Position numbers and translations under genes: made by a program. This document shows positions 6,215 to 12,770 of a DNA stretch of 16,842 nt, one piece after another (the stretch's first letter is position 1; every line of letters starts with the position of its first letter). Location of the stretch: the NCBI GenBank assembly GCA_964517215.1, contig CAZFBR010000054.1:1-16842 (forward strand), given 5' to 3'. The notes under the pieces were generated by a model, which saw only the letters and a program-made list of their open reading frames with translations, did no database searches and was not told the origin of the DNA. The DNA is from CAZFBR01 sp035353495 [NCBI: uncultured bacterium] (lineage in GTDB: Bacteria; DAOPZR01).

Positions 6215-6909
6215 TGCTTGACGAGTGCCTCCTGTGGGTTGCCACCGGACTGACCGCTGACGGTTATGCCGCCTATTGGGCGGCGTTTCTCTGGGGGCTG
6301 GTGAGCATCCTGTTCAGCCCCTGCTCACTGGCGAGCATCCCGTTGATTATCGGCTATGTCGGCGGCTACGAGGAAGAGGGAAAAACCAGGCGCGCGTTCT
6401 GGTTTTCCGCGGTGTTCAGCTCGGGCATATTCCTTGCCATCACGGCGGTGGGCCTGGTTACCGCCGCGCTCGGGCGGGTGATGGGCGACATCGGCGGCGG
6501 CTGGAAATGGCTGCTGGTGGCGATCCTGGTACTGGTGGCGCTGGCGCTGTTCGACCGGCTGCCGCTTGGATTTCTGTCGCGCCTGCAGCCGAAGCCGGGG
6601 CGCAAGGGCCTGCTGGGCGCGCTCGGGCTCGGACTCGGTTACGGTGCGGTTTCGGGGCCGTGCCTGTTCGGGTTCATGATGCCCATCCTCGCGCTGATCG
6701 CGGTGCAGGCGTCGTTCTGGCGCGGGCTGGTGCTGACGGTAATCTTTGCGCTGGCGCATTGCCTGCCCATTATCATCGGTGGCACGAGTGTGGCGCTGGT
6801 CAAGCGTCTGCTGGCGGCCAACGCCCTGGGCGTTACTGCCCTGGTCTTCCGCCGCGGGGCAGGCGTGGTGTTCCTGTTCGTGGCGGCGGTGGTGGCGGTC
6901 AAGTCGTGA
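6214..6909 (+). CDS. CcdA/DsbD-beta-like transmembrane electron carrier
   Basis: A 231-residue integral membrane protein with about six hydrophobic segments. Such proteins pass electrons from cytosolic thioredoxin across the membrane to a periplasmic thioredoxin-like protein, using a cysteine in the first and one in the fourth helix. Here these are F-S-P-C37-S in the first segment and S-G-P-C150-L-F-G-F, both in the proline-flanked context of the family; C183 (AHCLP) is additional. It follows the lipoprotein thioredoxin by a TAATG overlap. It may serve cytochrome maturation elsewhere, but here the neighbours argue for a dedicated thiol relay in arsenic handling. It is the last gene of module 1; 151 bases follow before the second arsR. 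Confidence 0.8.
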   Translation: MLDECLLWVATGLTADGYAAYWAAFLWGLVSILFSPCSLASIPLIIGYVGGYEEEGKTRRAFWFSAVFSSGIFLAITAVGLVTAALGRVMGDIGGGWKWLLVAILVLVALALFDRLPLGFLSRLQPKPGRKGLLGALGLGLGYGAVSGPCLFGFMMPILALIAVQASFWRGLVLTVIFALAHCLPIIIGGTSVALVKRLLAANALGVTALVFRRGAGVVFLFVAAVVAVKS

Positions 6910-7001
6910 ACGGGGTGCGACCGGCGCCGGAGGCATGGTGCCGTCCGCTCCCGGGCGGCGGCGCGGCGGACAGCCGTGCATGAGGGTTTCCGCGCATTGC
7001 C

Positions 7002-7030
7002 TTGATCCCGCCGCTGCCATATGATAATAT
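7002..7030 (+). promoter_or_regulatory. Promoter of the second arsenic module
   Basis: TTGATC (7002-7007) and TAATAT (7025-7030) with a 17-base spacer, 30 bases upstream of the second arsR ATG. The hexamers are less perfect than those of the first module, but the position and the overlapping dyad support it. Confidence 0.55.
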
Positions 7031-7046
7031 GCGCAGATACGCATAT
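7027..7046. promoter_or_regulatory. ArsR operator: perfect 7-bp dyad
   Basis: ATATGCG (7027-7033), six bases, then CGCATAT (7040-7046), an exact inverted repeat. It overlaps the -10 and the expected transcription start and ends just before the ribosome binding site AAAGGAGG. AT-rich dyads of this size at arsR promoters are typical ArsR sites. Confidence 0.7.
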
Positions 7047-7060
7047 AAAGGAGGCGGGCG

Positions 7061-7453
7061 ATGCAGGCGGCAGCGGCACTATTCAAGGCGCTGGCGGATC
7101 CCATCCGGTTGCGGTTGGCGGTGCTGCTGGCCGGCAATGGCGAAACGTGCGTCTGCCAACTGGCGTCAGCCGTGGCCGAACCGGAGTGCAAGATCTCGCG
7201 CCACCTGGGTGTGTTGCGCGCAGCGGGCATGGTGCGGGCGCGACGGCACGGCACGTGGATGTATTACCGGCTGGTGGATCCCCGGCATCGGCTCGAACAC
7301 TGCTTGCAGGAATGCTTCCGGGACTGCCTGAACCGGCAGGCACAGGTTACTCGTGACCGCAAGCGCCTGCTGCAGTGTGCGTGCGCTGCGCCGGAAGCGG
7401 CCCGCCGGGCATCGCCCCGCACAGCGAAAAGGGCCGCGGGCCGGCGGCAATGA
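7061..7453 (+). CDS. arsR: Classical arsenite-responsive ArsR repressor
   Basis: A 130-residue winged helix-turn-helix repressor. It carries FKALADPIRLRLAVLL (8-23), the metal site E-T-C30-V-C32-Q-L in alpha3 with a third cysteine C43, the recognition helix KISRHLGVLRAAGMV (44-58) and wing RRHGTWMYYRLV (61-72). This CVC pattern is the As(III)/Sb(III) site of the ELCVCDL class. The C-terminal 50 residues are longer than usual and hold C81, C85, C89, C106 and C108 plus a basic tail. The ribosome binding site AAAGGAGG is near-perfect. Its stop overlaps the next ATG as ATGA. It differs in sensor chemistry from the first ArsR in the window, so the two modules may answer to different ligands. Confidence 0.9.
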   Translation: MQAAAALFKALADPIRLRLAVLLAGNGETCVCQLASAVAEPECKISRHLGVLRAAGMVRARRHGTWMYYRLVDPRHRLEHCLQECFRDCLNRQAQVTRDRKRLLQCACAAPEAARRASPRTAKRAAGRRQ

Positions 7454-8334
7454 ATTCACTGGTTGACACCCTGCAGTTCTTTGTTCTGATTCTGCTTGAG
7501 CTGACGGTGCTGTTTCTCGGGATCAGCACCATCGTGGGCCTGATCCTGCAGTATGTGCCGGAGGTGACGCTGCGGCGGTGGATTTCGCGCAAGGGCTGGC
7601 TGGGATATTTTATGGGCGCGCTGTTCGGCGCACTGACGCCGTTCTGTTCGTGTTCCACTATTCCCATGACGCTCGGGTTCCTGCGGGCCGGGGTTTCGTT
7701 CGGCGCCACGATGTCCTTTGTGCTGGCCTCGCCGCTGCTGAACCCGATCATCCTGACGATGTTCGTAGCCTTGCTGGGCTGGAAGGCGGCGGCGGTCTAT
7801 GGCGGCGTGACTTTCGTCGCGGCGATGGTCTGCGGCATGCTGCTGGAAATGCTCGGCCTGGCGAAAGATGTCAGGCATGTGCGCGTTACCGGCGGTCCGG
7901 GTGAACGAGCGCGGCAGCCGGAGTTCAGGGGCAAGTGCCGCGTTGCCTTTGCCGGCGCGTGGGCCGATTTTCGCGGGGTGTTCCTGTATCTCATTATCGG
8001 GGTTGCCATCGGCGCGGCCATCTACGGCTACCTGCCGGGCGATTTTGTGGTCCGGCTGGCGGGTCCGCAGAATCCGTTGGCCATTCCCGCGGCCGCGCTG
8101 ATCGGCATTCCGCTCTATGTCCGGGCGGAAACGGTCATTCCCATTGCCCTGGCGCTGACGGGCAAGGGGATGAGCATGGGGGCGGTCATTGCCCTGATCG
8201 TCGGCGGGGCCGGCATGAGCATTCCGGAGATGGGGATGCTGGCGGCCATTTTCAAAACGCGGCTGGTGGCGGTGTTTGTCGCAATGGTATTCTCGACCGC
8301 AGTGGCGGCGGGATTTGCTTTCAACATCATCTGA
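7450..8334 (+). CDS. arsP: ArsP-like permease, 294 residues
   Basis: An inner-membrane permease of the ArsP/DUF318 (YraQ) family, which exports trivalent organoarsenicals such as methylarsenite and roxarsone(III). The first half has the hallmark TPFCSCSTIPMTLGFLRAG (residues 63-81) with C66 and C68, then SPLLNPIILTMF (94-105). The second half has the paired motif GIPLYVRAETVIPIA and an MSIPEMGML stretch. About eight hydrophobic segments are visible, with a basic cytoplasmic loop near 130-160. Start: the ATG at 7450 overlaps the arsR stop (ATGA), which implies translational coupling; a longer frame would overlap arsR by about 80 bases. Assignment to ArsP is firm at family level; the true substrate is inferred. 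Confidence 0.85.
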   Translation: MNSLVDTLQFFVLILLELTVLFLGISTIVGLILQYVPEVTLRRWISRKGWLGYFMGALFGALTPFCSCSTIPMTLGFLRAGVSFGATMSFVLASPLLNPIILTMFVALLGWKAAAVYGGVTFVAAMVCGMLLEMLGLAKDVRHVRVTGGPGERARQPEFRGKCRVAFAGAWADFRGVFLYLIIGVAIGAAIYGYLPGDFVVRLAGPQNPLAIPAAALIGIPLYVRAETVIPIALALTGKGMSMGAVIALIVGGAGMSIPEMGMLAAIFKTRLVAVFVAMVFSTAVAAGFAFNII

Positions 8335-8346
8335 GGAGCGTGGAGT

Positions 8347-8529
8347 ATGGCTGAGGAAAAGAAGGGCATATTCGGCTGGCTGTTTGGCGGCAGCAAGAAG
8401 GGTTGCTGTGATCTGCGGATCGAAGAAGTGAAAGAAAGCGAACCGGCGGTTACCGGAACCACGCCCGGCAAGCCGGAAGCCCCGGCGTGCGGCTGCTCCT
8501 GCGGTTGCGGGGACAAAACGAAGCCATAG
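8347..8529 (+). CDS. Small cysteine-rich protein, 60 residues
   Basis: An unassigned small soluble protein. The N-terminus (KKGIFGWLFGGSKK) is a short amphipathic basic stretch, followed by G-C20-C21-DLRIEEVKE, a proline-rich linker, and a tail ACGCSCGCGD with C48, C50, C52 and C54. Six cysteines in 60 residues, with alternating C-x-C spacing, suggest a thiol ligand cluster for As(III) or another soft metal. It sits 12 bases after arsP with GGAG eight bases before its ATG, between the permease and an exported Cys-tailed protein. It could be a metal chaperone that feeds the permease (inference). I know of no characterised homologue. Confidence 0.75.
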   Translation: MAEEKKGIFGWLFGGSKKGCCDLRIEEVKESEPAVTGTTPGKPEAPACGCSCGCGDKTKP

Positions 8530-8557
8530 CCGCACCAGGGCGGGAGGGAAGAGAACC

Positions 8558-9124
8558 ATGAATCATCGCGGGCGGGATTGGCGAAGGAAGGCGGTGGCCG
8601 TGGTGACGGCGGCACTGTGTGCCAATGGGCTGCTGTTCACCACGGCATGGGCGGATACGCTGCCGGTTGTGACAGCGCCGGCGGTTATGATCACCGGCAC
8701 GGATACCATCGTGGCTGGGGTGCCGGCTGACACAGCGGGGTTGGGCACGATGCTAACCTCCCTGGCTGACCTGAATACGTGCGCCCTGCAGCATGATGCG
8801 GTGTTCGTGTATGTTCCCGGTGCCGACACGCCGGCGGCAAGCGACACGATTGGCAGCGCCGTGCGGGCGGTGCAGCAGACCCTCAAATCGTATGAACTCT
8901 TGACCGGAGCGTATACGCTGCCGGTGCATGCTGCCGGCTATGCGCAGATCGCCGGCCAGATTTCGGCGCCGGCAGTGATCGTGGCGTCCAAGGGCAAAGG
9001 CATGGCGGTGGTATCCGGCGAGATCACTGCGGAAAGATTATTTCAGGCATTTATCTCCACCCTGCGCACCAGCGGCTGCGGGTCGTCGGGCGGCTGCGGC
9101 GCCTCCGGTGCCGGGTGCAACTGA
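8558..9124 (+). CDS. Exported protein with Cys-rich C-terminal tail, thioredoxin-like fold suspected
   Basis: A 188-residue protein with an N-terminal signal peptide: basic start to residue 11, hydrophobic 12-30, likely cleavage after AWA32. The mature part alternates strand and helix. It includes [10 protein letters not shown], a helix [15 protein letters not shown], then [33 protein letters not shown]. The S-A-P-A motif (P138) before a strand recalls the cis-proline loop of thioredoxins, but no CxxC is present; C75 precedes the first strand instead. The tail ends [16 protein letters not shown] with C174, C180 and C187. It probably acts in the periplasm as a metalloid-binding or redox partner (inference). 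GGAGG lies ten bases before the ATG. Similar Cys-tailed proteins occur by arsenic genes in other anaerobes, as far as I recall, without an assigned function. Confidence 0.75.
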   Translation: MNHRGRDWRRKAVAVVTAALCANGLLFTTAWADTLPVVTAPAVMITGTDTIVAGVPADTAGLGTMLTSLADLNTCALQHDAVFVYVPGADTPAASDTIGSAVRAVQQTLKSYELLTGAYTLPVHAAGYAQIAGQISAPAVIVASKGKGMAVVSGEITAERLFQAFISTLRTSGCGSSGGCGASGAGCN

Positions 9125-9167
9125 GCGAACCGCGCAGGCGGCGGCCCGGAGTTCAGAGGAGGAAATC

Positions 9168-10259
9168 ATGGCGAAGGTAAGCGGCAGATTGTCGTTTCTC
9201 GACCGGTATCTGACCTTGTGGATATTTCTGGCCATGGCCATCGGTATCGGGGGCGGGTACCTGTTCCCCGGTGTCAACGAGTTTTTGCAGCGGTTTTCCG
9301 TCGGCACGACCTCAATTCCCATCGCCATCGGACTGATCGTGATGATGTATCCGCCCTTCACCAAGGTGCGCTATGAGGAACTGCCGCGGGTGTTCCGCAA
9401 TACCCGCGTGCTCACGCTGTCGCTGATCCAGAACTGGATCGTCGGCCCGATCCTGATGTTCGTGCTGGCGTTCCTGTTCTTGCGGCAGCAGCCGGAGTAT
9501 TTCATCGGGCTGATCCTCATCGGCCTGGCGCGCTGCATTGCCATGGTCATTGTCTGGAACGACCTCGCCGACGGCGACCGGGAATATGCGGCGGGGCTGG
9601 TCGCCTTCAACTCCATCTTCCAGGTGTTCCTCTATTCGGTGTATGCGTGGCTGTTCATCAAGGTGGTGCCGCAGTGGTTCGGGTTCGATTTTGGTTCCGT
9701 CGACCTGTCGGGTATCACGATCGGTTCGATAGCCAAGAGCGTGTTCATCTACCTCGGCGTCCCGTTCATCGCGGGGATGCTGACCCGTTACCTGCTACTC
9801 AAAGTGAAGACGCGGGAATGGTATGACCATACGTTTATCCCCACGGTCAGCCCGCTGACGCTCATCGCGCTGCTCTTCACCATCGTGATGATGTTCTCCC
9901 TGCAGGGGGGGAATATCATCGCCAGGCCGCTGGACGTCGGCCTGATCGCCGTTCCGCTGCTGCTCTATTTTGTGATCATGTTTGTCTTCAGCTTTATCAT
10001 GAGCCACAAGCTGCAGGCGGATTACGGGCAGGCGACGACGCTGTCGTTTACCGCGGCGAGCAACAATTTCGAGCTGGCCATCGCGGTGGCGGTGGGGATA
10101 TTCAGCATCAACCACGGCGCGGCGCTGGCGGCGGTGATCGGCCCGCTGGTCGAGGTGCCGGTCATGCTCGGGCTGGTGCATCTCGCTTTCTGGTTCGGGC
10201 GGAAATACTACGGCCGTGCGCCGGAAAAGGTCGCGGGTTGCGGCACCGGATGCTGCTGA
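9168..10259 (+). CDS. acr3: Acr3-type arsenite efflux transporter
   Basis: A 363-residue, ten-helix inner-membrane carrier of the Acr3 (ArsB-like, BART superfamily) family that expels As(OH)3 using the proton motive force. The hallmark [19 protein letters not shown] is at 119-137, with C123 matching the essential cysteine of Acr3, and [16 protein letters not shown] (293-308) holds the conserved Glu302. The length is typical of bacterial Acr3. The C-terminus adds GCGTGCC, with C358, C362 and C363, an unusual Cys-rich end that echoes other proteins of the island. The ATG has AGAGGAGG a few bases upstream. It is the last gene of module 2 and ends 12 bases from the convergent propeller gene, so no terminator is evident between them. 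Confidence 0.95.
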   Translation: MAKVSGRLSFLDRYLTLWIFLAMAIGIGGGYLFPGVNEFLQRFSVGTTSIPIAIGLIVMMYPPFTKVRYEELPRVFRNTRVLTLSLIQNWIVGPILMFVLAFLFLRQQPEYFIGLILIGLARCIAMVIVWNDLADGDREYAAGLVAFNSIFQVFLYSVYAWLFIKVVPQWFGFDFGSVDLSGITIGSIAKSVFIYLGVPFIAGMLTRYLLLKVKTREWYDHTFIPTVSPLTLIALLFTIVMMFSLQGGNIIARPLDVGLIAVPLLLYFVIMFVFSFIMSHKLQADYGQATTLSFTAASNNFELAIAVAVGIFSINHGAALAAVIGPLVEVPVMLGLVHLAFWFGRKYYGRAPEKVAGCGTGCC

Positions 10260-10271
10260 GGTGATGCGCGC

Positions 10272-11288
10272 TTAGCGGGCGACGGGGGTGTTGTAGCCGG
10301 CGAAACCCAGGGTGTAGCACCACACGGTGGCGCCGGCATTGGCGCCAACCTGCGCGGCAAGGCGGGTGCCGTCGGGCGACCACGCCGGCGCGTATTCGCA
10401 GGTGGCGGTGGCGGTGAGGCGGGTCGGACTGCTGCCGTCGGCGTTGACCACCCACAGATCGCTGTTGCGATCGTCGCCGGCGCAGTAGGCAAGCATGGTG
10501 CCGTCGGGCGACCAGGCGGGCGCGGTTTCCACGGCGGCGGCGGCAGTCAGCGGGAACAGCTCGCCGTCGGCAAGCCGCATCGCCCAGAGGTCGGGGGTGC
10601 CGCTGCGATTGCTGACGAAAGCGAGCCAGTTCCCGTCGGGGGAAACCGCGGGTGCGGCGTAATCGGCATGATCGTCACCCAGCACCAGTTCGGGCTGTTC
10701 GCCGTCAAGGGCGGTCGACCAGAGGGCAAAACGGCCGCTGGCACGGCTGACATAGTAGAGGCGCGCGGCATCCGGGGCGAAGGCCGGCTGGCCTGCCTGC
10801 CCGTCCCGGGTGAGCTGAACGGCGACCGCGGCCTCGCGCTGCAGCCAGATATCGCCGTTGCGGACGAAGGCAAGCAACTTCCCGCGGATCGCCGGCTGTT
10901 CGCAACCGGGCGCCGGGAGAAAGGCCTTGAACTGCCATTGATCGATGGTGGCGGACGGTACCAGCGGCTGGTGCCCGCCGTCCGGCCCGATAGCGACCAG
11001 CGTGCTGCTGCCGGGCCGACCCAGGGCGACGGCCACGCGGGCAGCATCGAGCCACACCGGGGCACGGGCGGGCTGCTGCGCATCACCGCACCAGCGGGTT
11101 GACTGGGTTAGGAGAACGCTCCCGGCATTGCCGGCGGGGAGCGCAGCGTTGCGGCGCAGGCCCCACCACAGGCTGCCGGCGACGGCAACGGCAACCAGCA
11201 CCAGGATGACAACCAGGCGGGTGCGCGCCGCCCGGCTCCGGCGCGGAAATACCGGCGGCACCTCAAGCGGCGCATGCGGATGGGTCAT
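10272..11288 (-). CDS. Membrane-anchored TolB-like beta-propeller (PD40 repeat) protein
   Basis: A 338-residue protein with a basic N-terminus, one transmembrane segment (about 24-44) and no cleavage site, so the rest is probably periplasmic. It carries a series of WD40-like PD40 repeats: clear copies are APAVSPDGNWLAFVSNRSG, APAWSPDGTMLAYCAG and APAWSPDGTRLAAQVG, with weaker ones before them (QPAFAPDAARLYYVSRASG). This is the TolB-propeller pattern, though there is no N-terminal TolB domain and no Pal gene beside it. The ATG lacks a Shine-Dalgarno sequence, and the -10 ends six bases before it, so the mRNA is probably leaderless. Divergent from the OmpA-family lipoprotein gene. Function unknown; a scaffold or sensor at the envelope is possible. 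Confidence 0.8.
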   Translation of the reverse strand: MTHPHAPLEVPPVFPRRSRAARTRLVVILVLVAVAVAGSLWWGLRRNAALPAGNAGSVLLTQSTRWCGDAQQPARAPVWLDAARVAVALGRPGSSTLVAIGPDGGHQPLVPSATIDQWQFKAFLPAPGCEQPAIRGKLLAFVRNGDIWLQREAAVAVQLTRDGQAGQPAFAPDAARLYYVSRASGRFALWSTALDGEQPELVLGDDHADYAAPAVSPDGNWLAFVSNRSGTPDLWAMRLADGELFPLTAAAAVETAPAWSPDGTMLAYCAGDDRNSDLWVVNADGSSPTRLTATATCEYAPAWSPDGTRLAAQVGANAGATVWCYTLGFAGYNTPVAR

Positions 11289-11294
11289 AAACCG

Positions 11295-11323
11295 ATGATA
11301 CTATTCCCCGGGCGCATCGTCAA
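11295..11323 (-). promoter_or_regulatory. Promoter of the propeller gene, predicted leaderless
   Basis: On the minus strand TTGACG (11318-11323) and TATCAT (11295-11300) lie 17 bases apart. Only six bases separate the -10 from the ATG at 11288, so transcription should start at or within one or two bases of the start codon. Confidence 0.6.
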
Positions 11324-11330
11324 GGAATTA

Positions 11331-11359
11331 TTGACAACCTGGGGGTGCTGTGATAAGCT
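11331..11359 (+). promoter_or_regulatory. Promoter of the OmpA-lipoprotein/VanZ/trp operon
   Basis: TTGACA (11331-11336) and TAAGCT (11354-11359) with a 17-base spacer and a TG one base before the -10 (extended -10). The -35 lies seven bases from the opposite -35 of the propeller gene, back to back. A leader of about 45-50 bases follows. Confidence 0.6.
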
Positions 11360-11409
11360 GAAATGATTGGCAAGTTCGCCGGCAGCAGCGGGCCGGCATA
11401 CCGGAGAAG

Positions 11410-12411
11410 ATGGCTATGCGCTTATTGCTGAAAGCGGCAGGGATTATGGCGATGCTGTTGACACTGGCCGGCTGTCAATACACGGACATGTTCAAGCGCA
11501 ATCTCGATATCCGCATGGAGCAGGTGGCGAAAGACAATACAGCGCATGCCGCCAACGTGCAGGAGCTGAAATTCCACGTGACCAGCAACGGCAAACCGGT
11601 GGAGGATGTCAAGCTGAGCTACCACGTCATCCCGGAAGAGTTTGGCCGGGCCAAATCGCTGCTCGAGGGAACAGACGAGCATGGGGTGGATTTTGTCAAT
11701 TACTATCAGATGCGGCCGGTGACGGCGGCCAACCAGAAAATCATTATCGAGGCGTCTATCGGTGAATTCGTCAAGCAGTTTGAAGTGCGGTTGGCGCCGT
11801 ATGTGCGTCAGGTCGGCAGCGAGCTGACCTTCGACCAGAGCCGCAACCTGCTGGACGCCGCAACGGACAATGTCTATGCCGCGCGCGTGGCGTATGATCT
11901 GGAGAACTACTACGATTGCATGGCATTCCTGACCGCGGCGGAAACCTATCTCGACTATCTCGACCAGGTGGTCGATGCGGAGCGCGAGACGCAGCTGCGG
12001 CGCGATATCGCCCGCTACCGCGAGCTGGTGCGTGCGGCGGCCTATCCGCGCGAGGAGCGGGTGGCGGAGGCGACGGTGCTGCAGGGGGTATACTTCGAGA
12101 ACGGCGTCTGGGAACTGCTGCCGCAGTATGCGCCGGCGCTGGAGGCCACGGGCAAGTACCTGCAGGACAATCCGACGGTGCGGCTGCGCATCAACGGTCA
12201 CACGGACAATGTTCCCATTGCGATGGGCAACCGGCTGCTTTCCCTGCGGCGGGCGCAGGCGGTCAAGGACCACCTGATGCAGCGGTACGGGATCACCACC
12301 GAGCGGCTGATTGTCCAGGGGCTGGCCGAGCTGAAACCGCGGGCGGACAACGCCACCGCGGAAGGGCGGGCGCTCAACCGCCGCATCGAATACGAGATCA
12401 TCAGCCGCTAA
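11410..12411 (+). CDS. OmpA-family (Pal-like) lipoprotein
   Basis: A 333-residue predicted lipoprotein: signal 3-21 and lipobox L-A-G-C22. Residues about 45-135 are predicted beta-rich (KFHVTSNGKPVEDVKLSYHV), 140-210 are helical and charged, and 222-333 form an OmpA C-terminal domain that binds peptidoglycan. The OmpA signatures are INGHTDNVP (261-269), NRLLSLRRAQAVKDHL and GRALNRRIE (319-327), with the conserved Asp266 and Arg residues. It would tether the outer membrane to the wall. Start is ambiguous: ATG 11410 is three bases after GGAG, while ATG 11416 is nine bases after it, so 11416 may be used. It is followed by the VanZ-like gene after eight bases. The link of an envelope lipoprotein to trp genes may be only transcriptional. 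Confidence 0.85.
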   Translation: MAMRLLLKAAGIMAMLLTLAGCQYTDMFKRNLDIRMEQVAKDNTAHAANVQELKFHVTSNGKPVEDVKLSYHVIPEEFGRAKSLLEGTDEHGVDFVNYYQMRPVTAANQKIIIEASIGEFVKQFEVRLAPYVRQVGSELTFDQSRNLLDAATDNVYAARVAYDLENYYDCMAFLTAAETYLDYLDQVVDAERETQLRRDIARYRELVRAAAYPREERVAEATVLQGVYFENGVWELLPQYAPALEATGKYLQDNPTVRLRINGHTDNVPIAMGNRLLSLRRAQAVKDHLMQRYGITTERLIVQGLAELKPRADNATAEGRALNRRIEYEIISR

Positions 12412-12419
12412 GCGCCGGC

Positions 12420-12770
12420 GTGACAGCCGCACGGCGCGCCATCCCGGCGCTGGTGTGGGCGGGAGTGATCTGGCAGCTGTCGGCGCTGCCGCCGTCGGCG
12501 CTGCCGCAGCTGTTTCCCCAGGCTGACAAACTGGCGCATGCCGTCCTGTATGCGGTGCTGGGCGGCCTGCTGACGCTGGCGCTGCCGGCAGGCACGTTGG
12601 CGGGCGCGACCGGGGCAATCGCGATCGGCACGCTGTACGGCGTCACCGATGAGATCCACCAGTTTTTCGTGCCCGGGCGGTCAACGGAAATCGCGGATGT
12701 GCTGGCGGACTGGTGCGGGGTAATGCTTGCCGTCGGGTGGCAACATCGGCGGGCGGGAGGACAACCGTGA
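12420..12770 (+). CDS. VanZ-family membrane protein
   Basis: A 116-residue protein with about four hydrophobic segments. It shows the VanZ-like signature: ADKLAHAVLYAVLG (36-49), then TDEIHQFFVPGRSTEIADVLAD (76-97), with the D-E-x-x-Q and P-G-R-x-x-x-x-x-D residues of the family. VanZ of Enterococcus lends low-level teicoplanin resistance; most relatives are of unknown role. The start is GTG at 12420, eight bases past the previous stop, with no clear ribosome binding site. A GTG further in (about 12451) is an alternative. The stop overlaps the trpD GTG start by four bases (GTGA), pointing to coupling. No glycopeptide-resistance genes accompany it. Confidence 0.8.
   Translation: MTAARRAIPALVWAGVIWQLSALPPSALPQLFPQADKLAHAVLYAVLGGLLTLALPAGTLAGATGAIAIGTLYGVTDEIHQFFVPGRSTEIADVLADWCGVMLAVGWQHRRAGGQP

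Noticed and set aside
6930-6980. GC-rich inverted repeat after the CcdA-like gene as a terminator of module 1
   Set aside because: GTCCGC/GCGGAC arms can pair but the loop is long and no T-run follows; too common in such GC-rich sequence.
10272-12411. Tol-Pal system from the propeller and OmpA-family lipoprotein genes
   Set aside because: The propeller protein has no N-terminal TolB domain and is membrane-anchored, the lipoprotein is twice the length of Pal, the genes are divergent, and tolQRA are absent.
12411-12767. Glycopeptide resistance locus, from the VanZ-like gene
   Set aside because: No vanA/vanH/vanX or vanS/vanR homologues are nearby, and VanZ-family proteins are widespread without any role in resistance.
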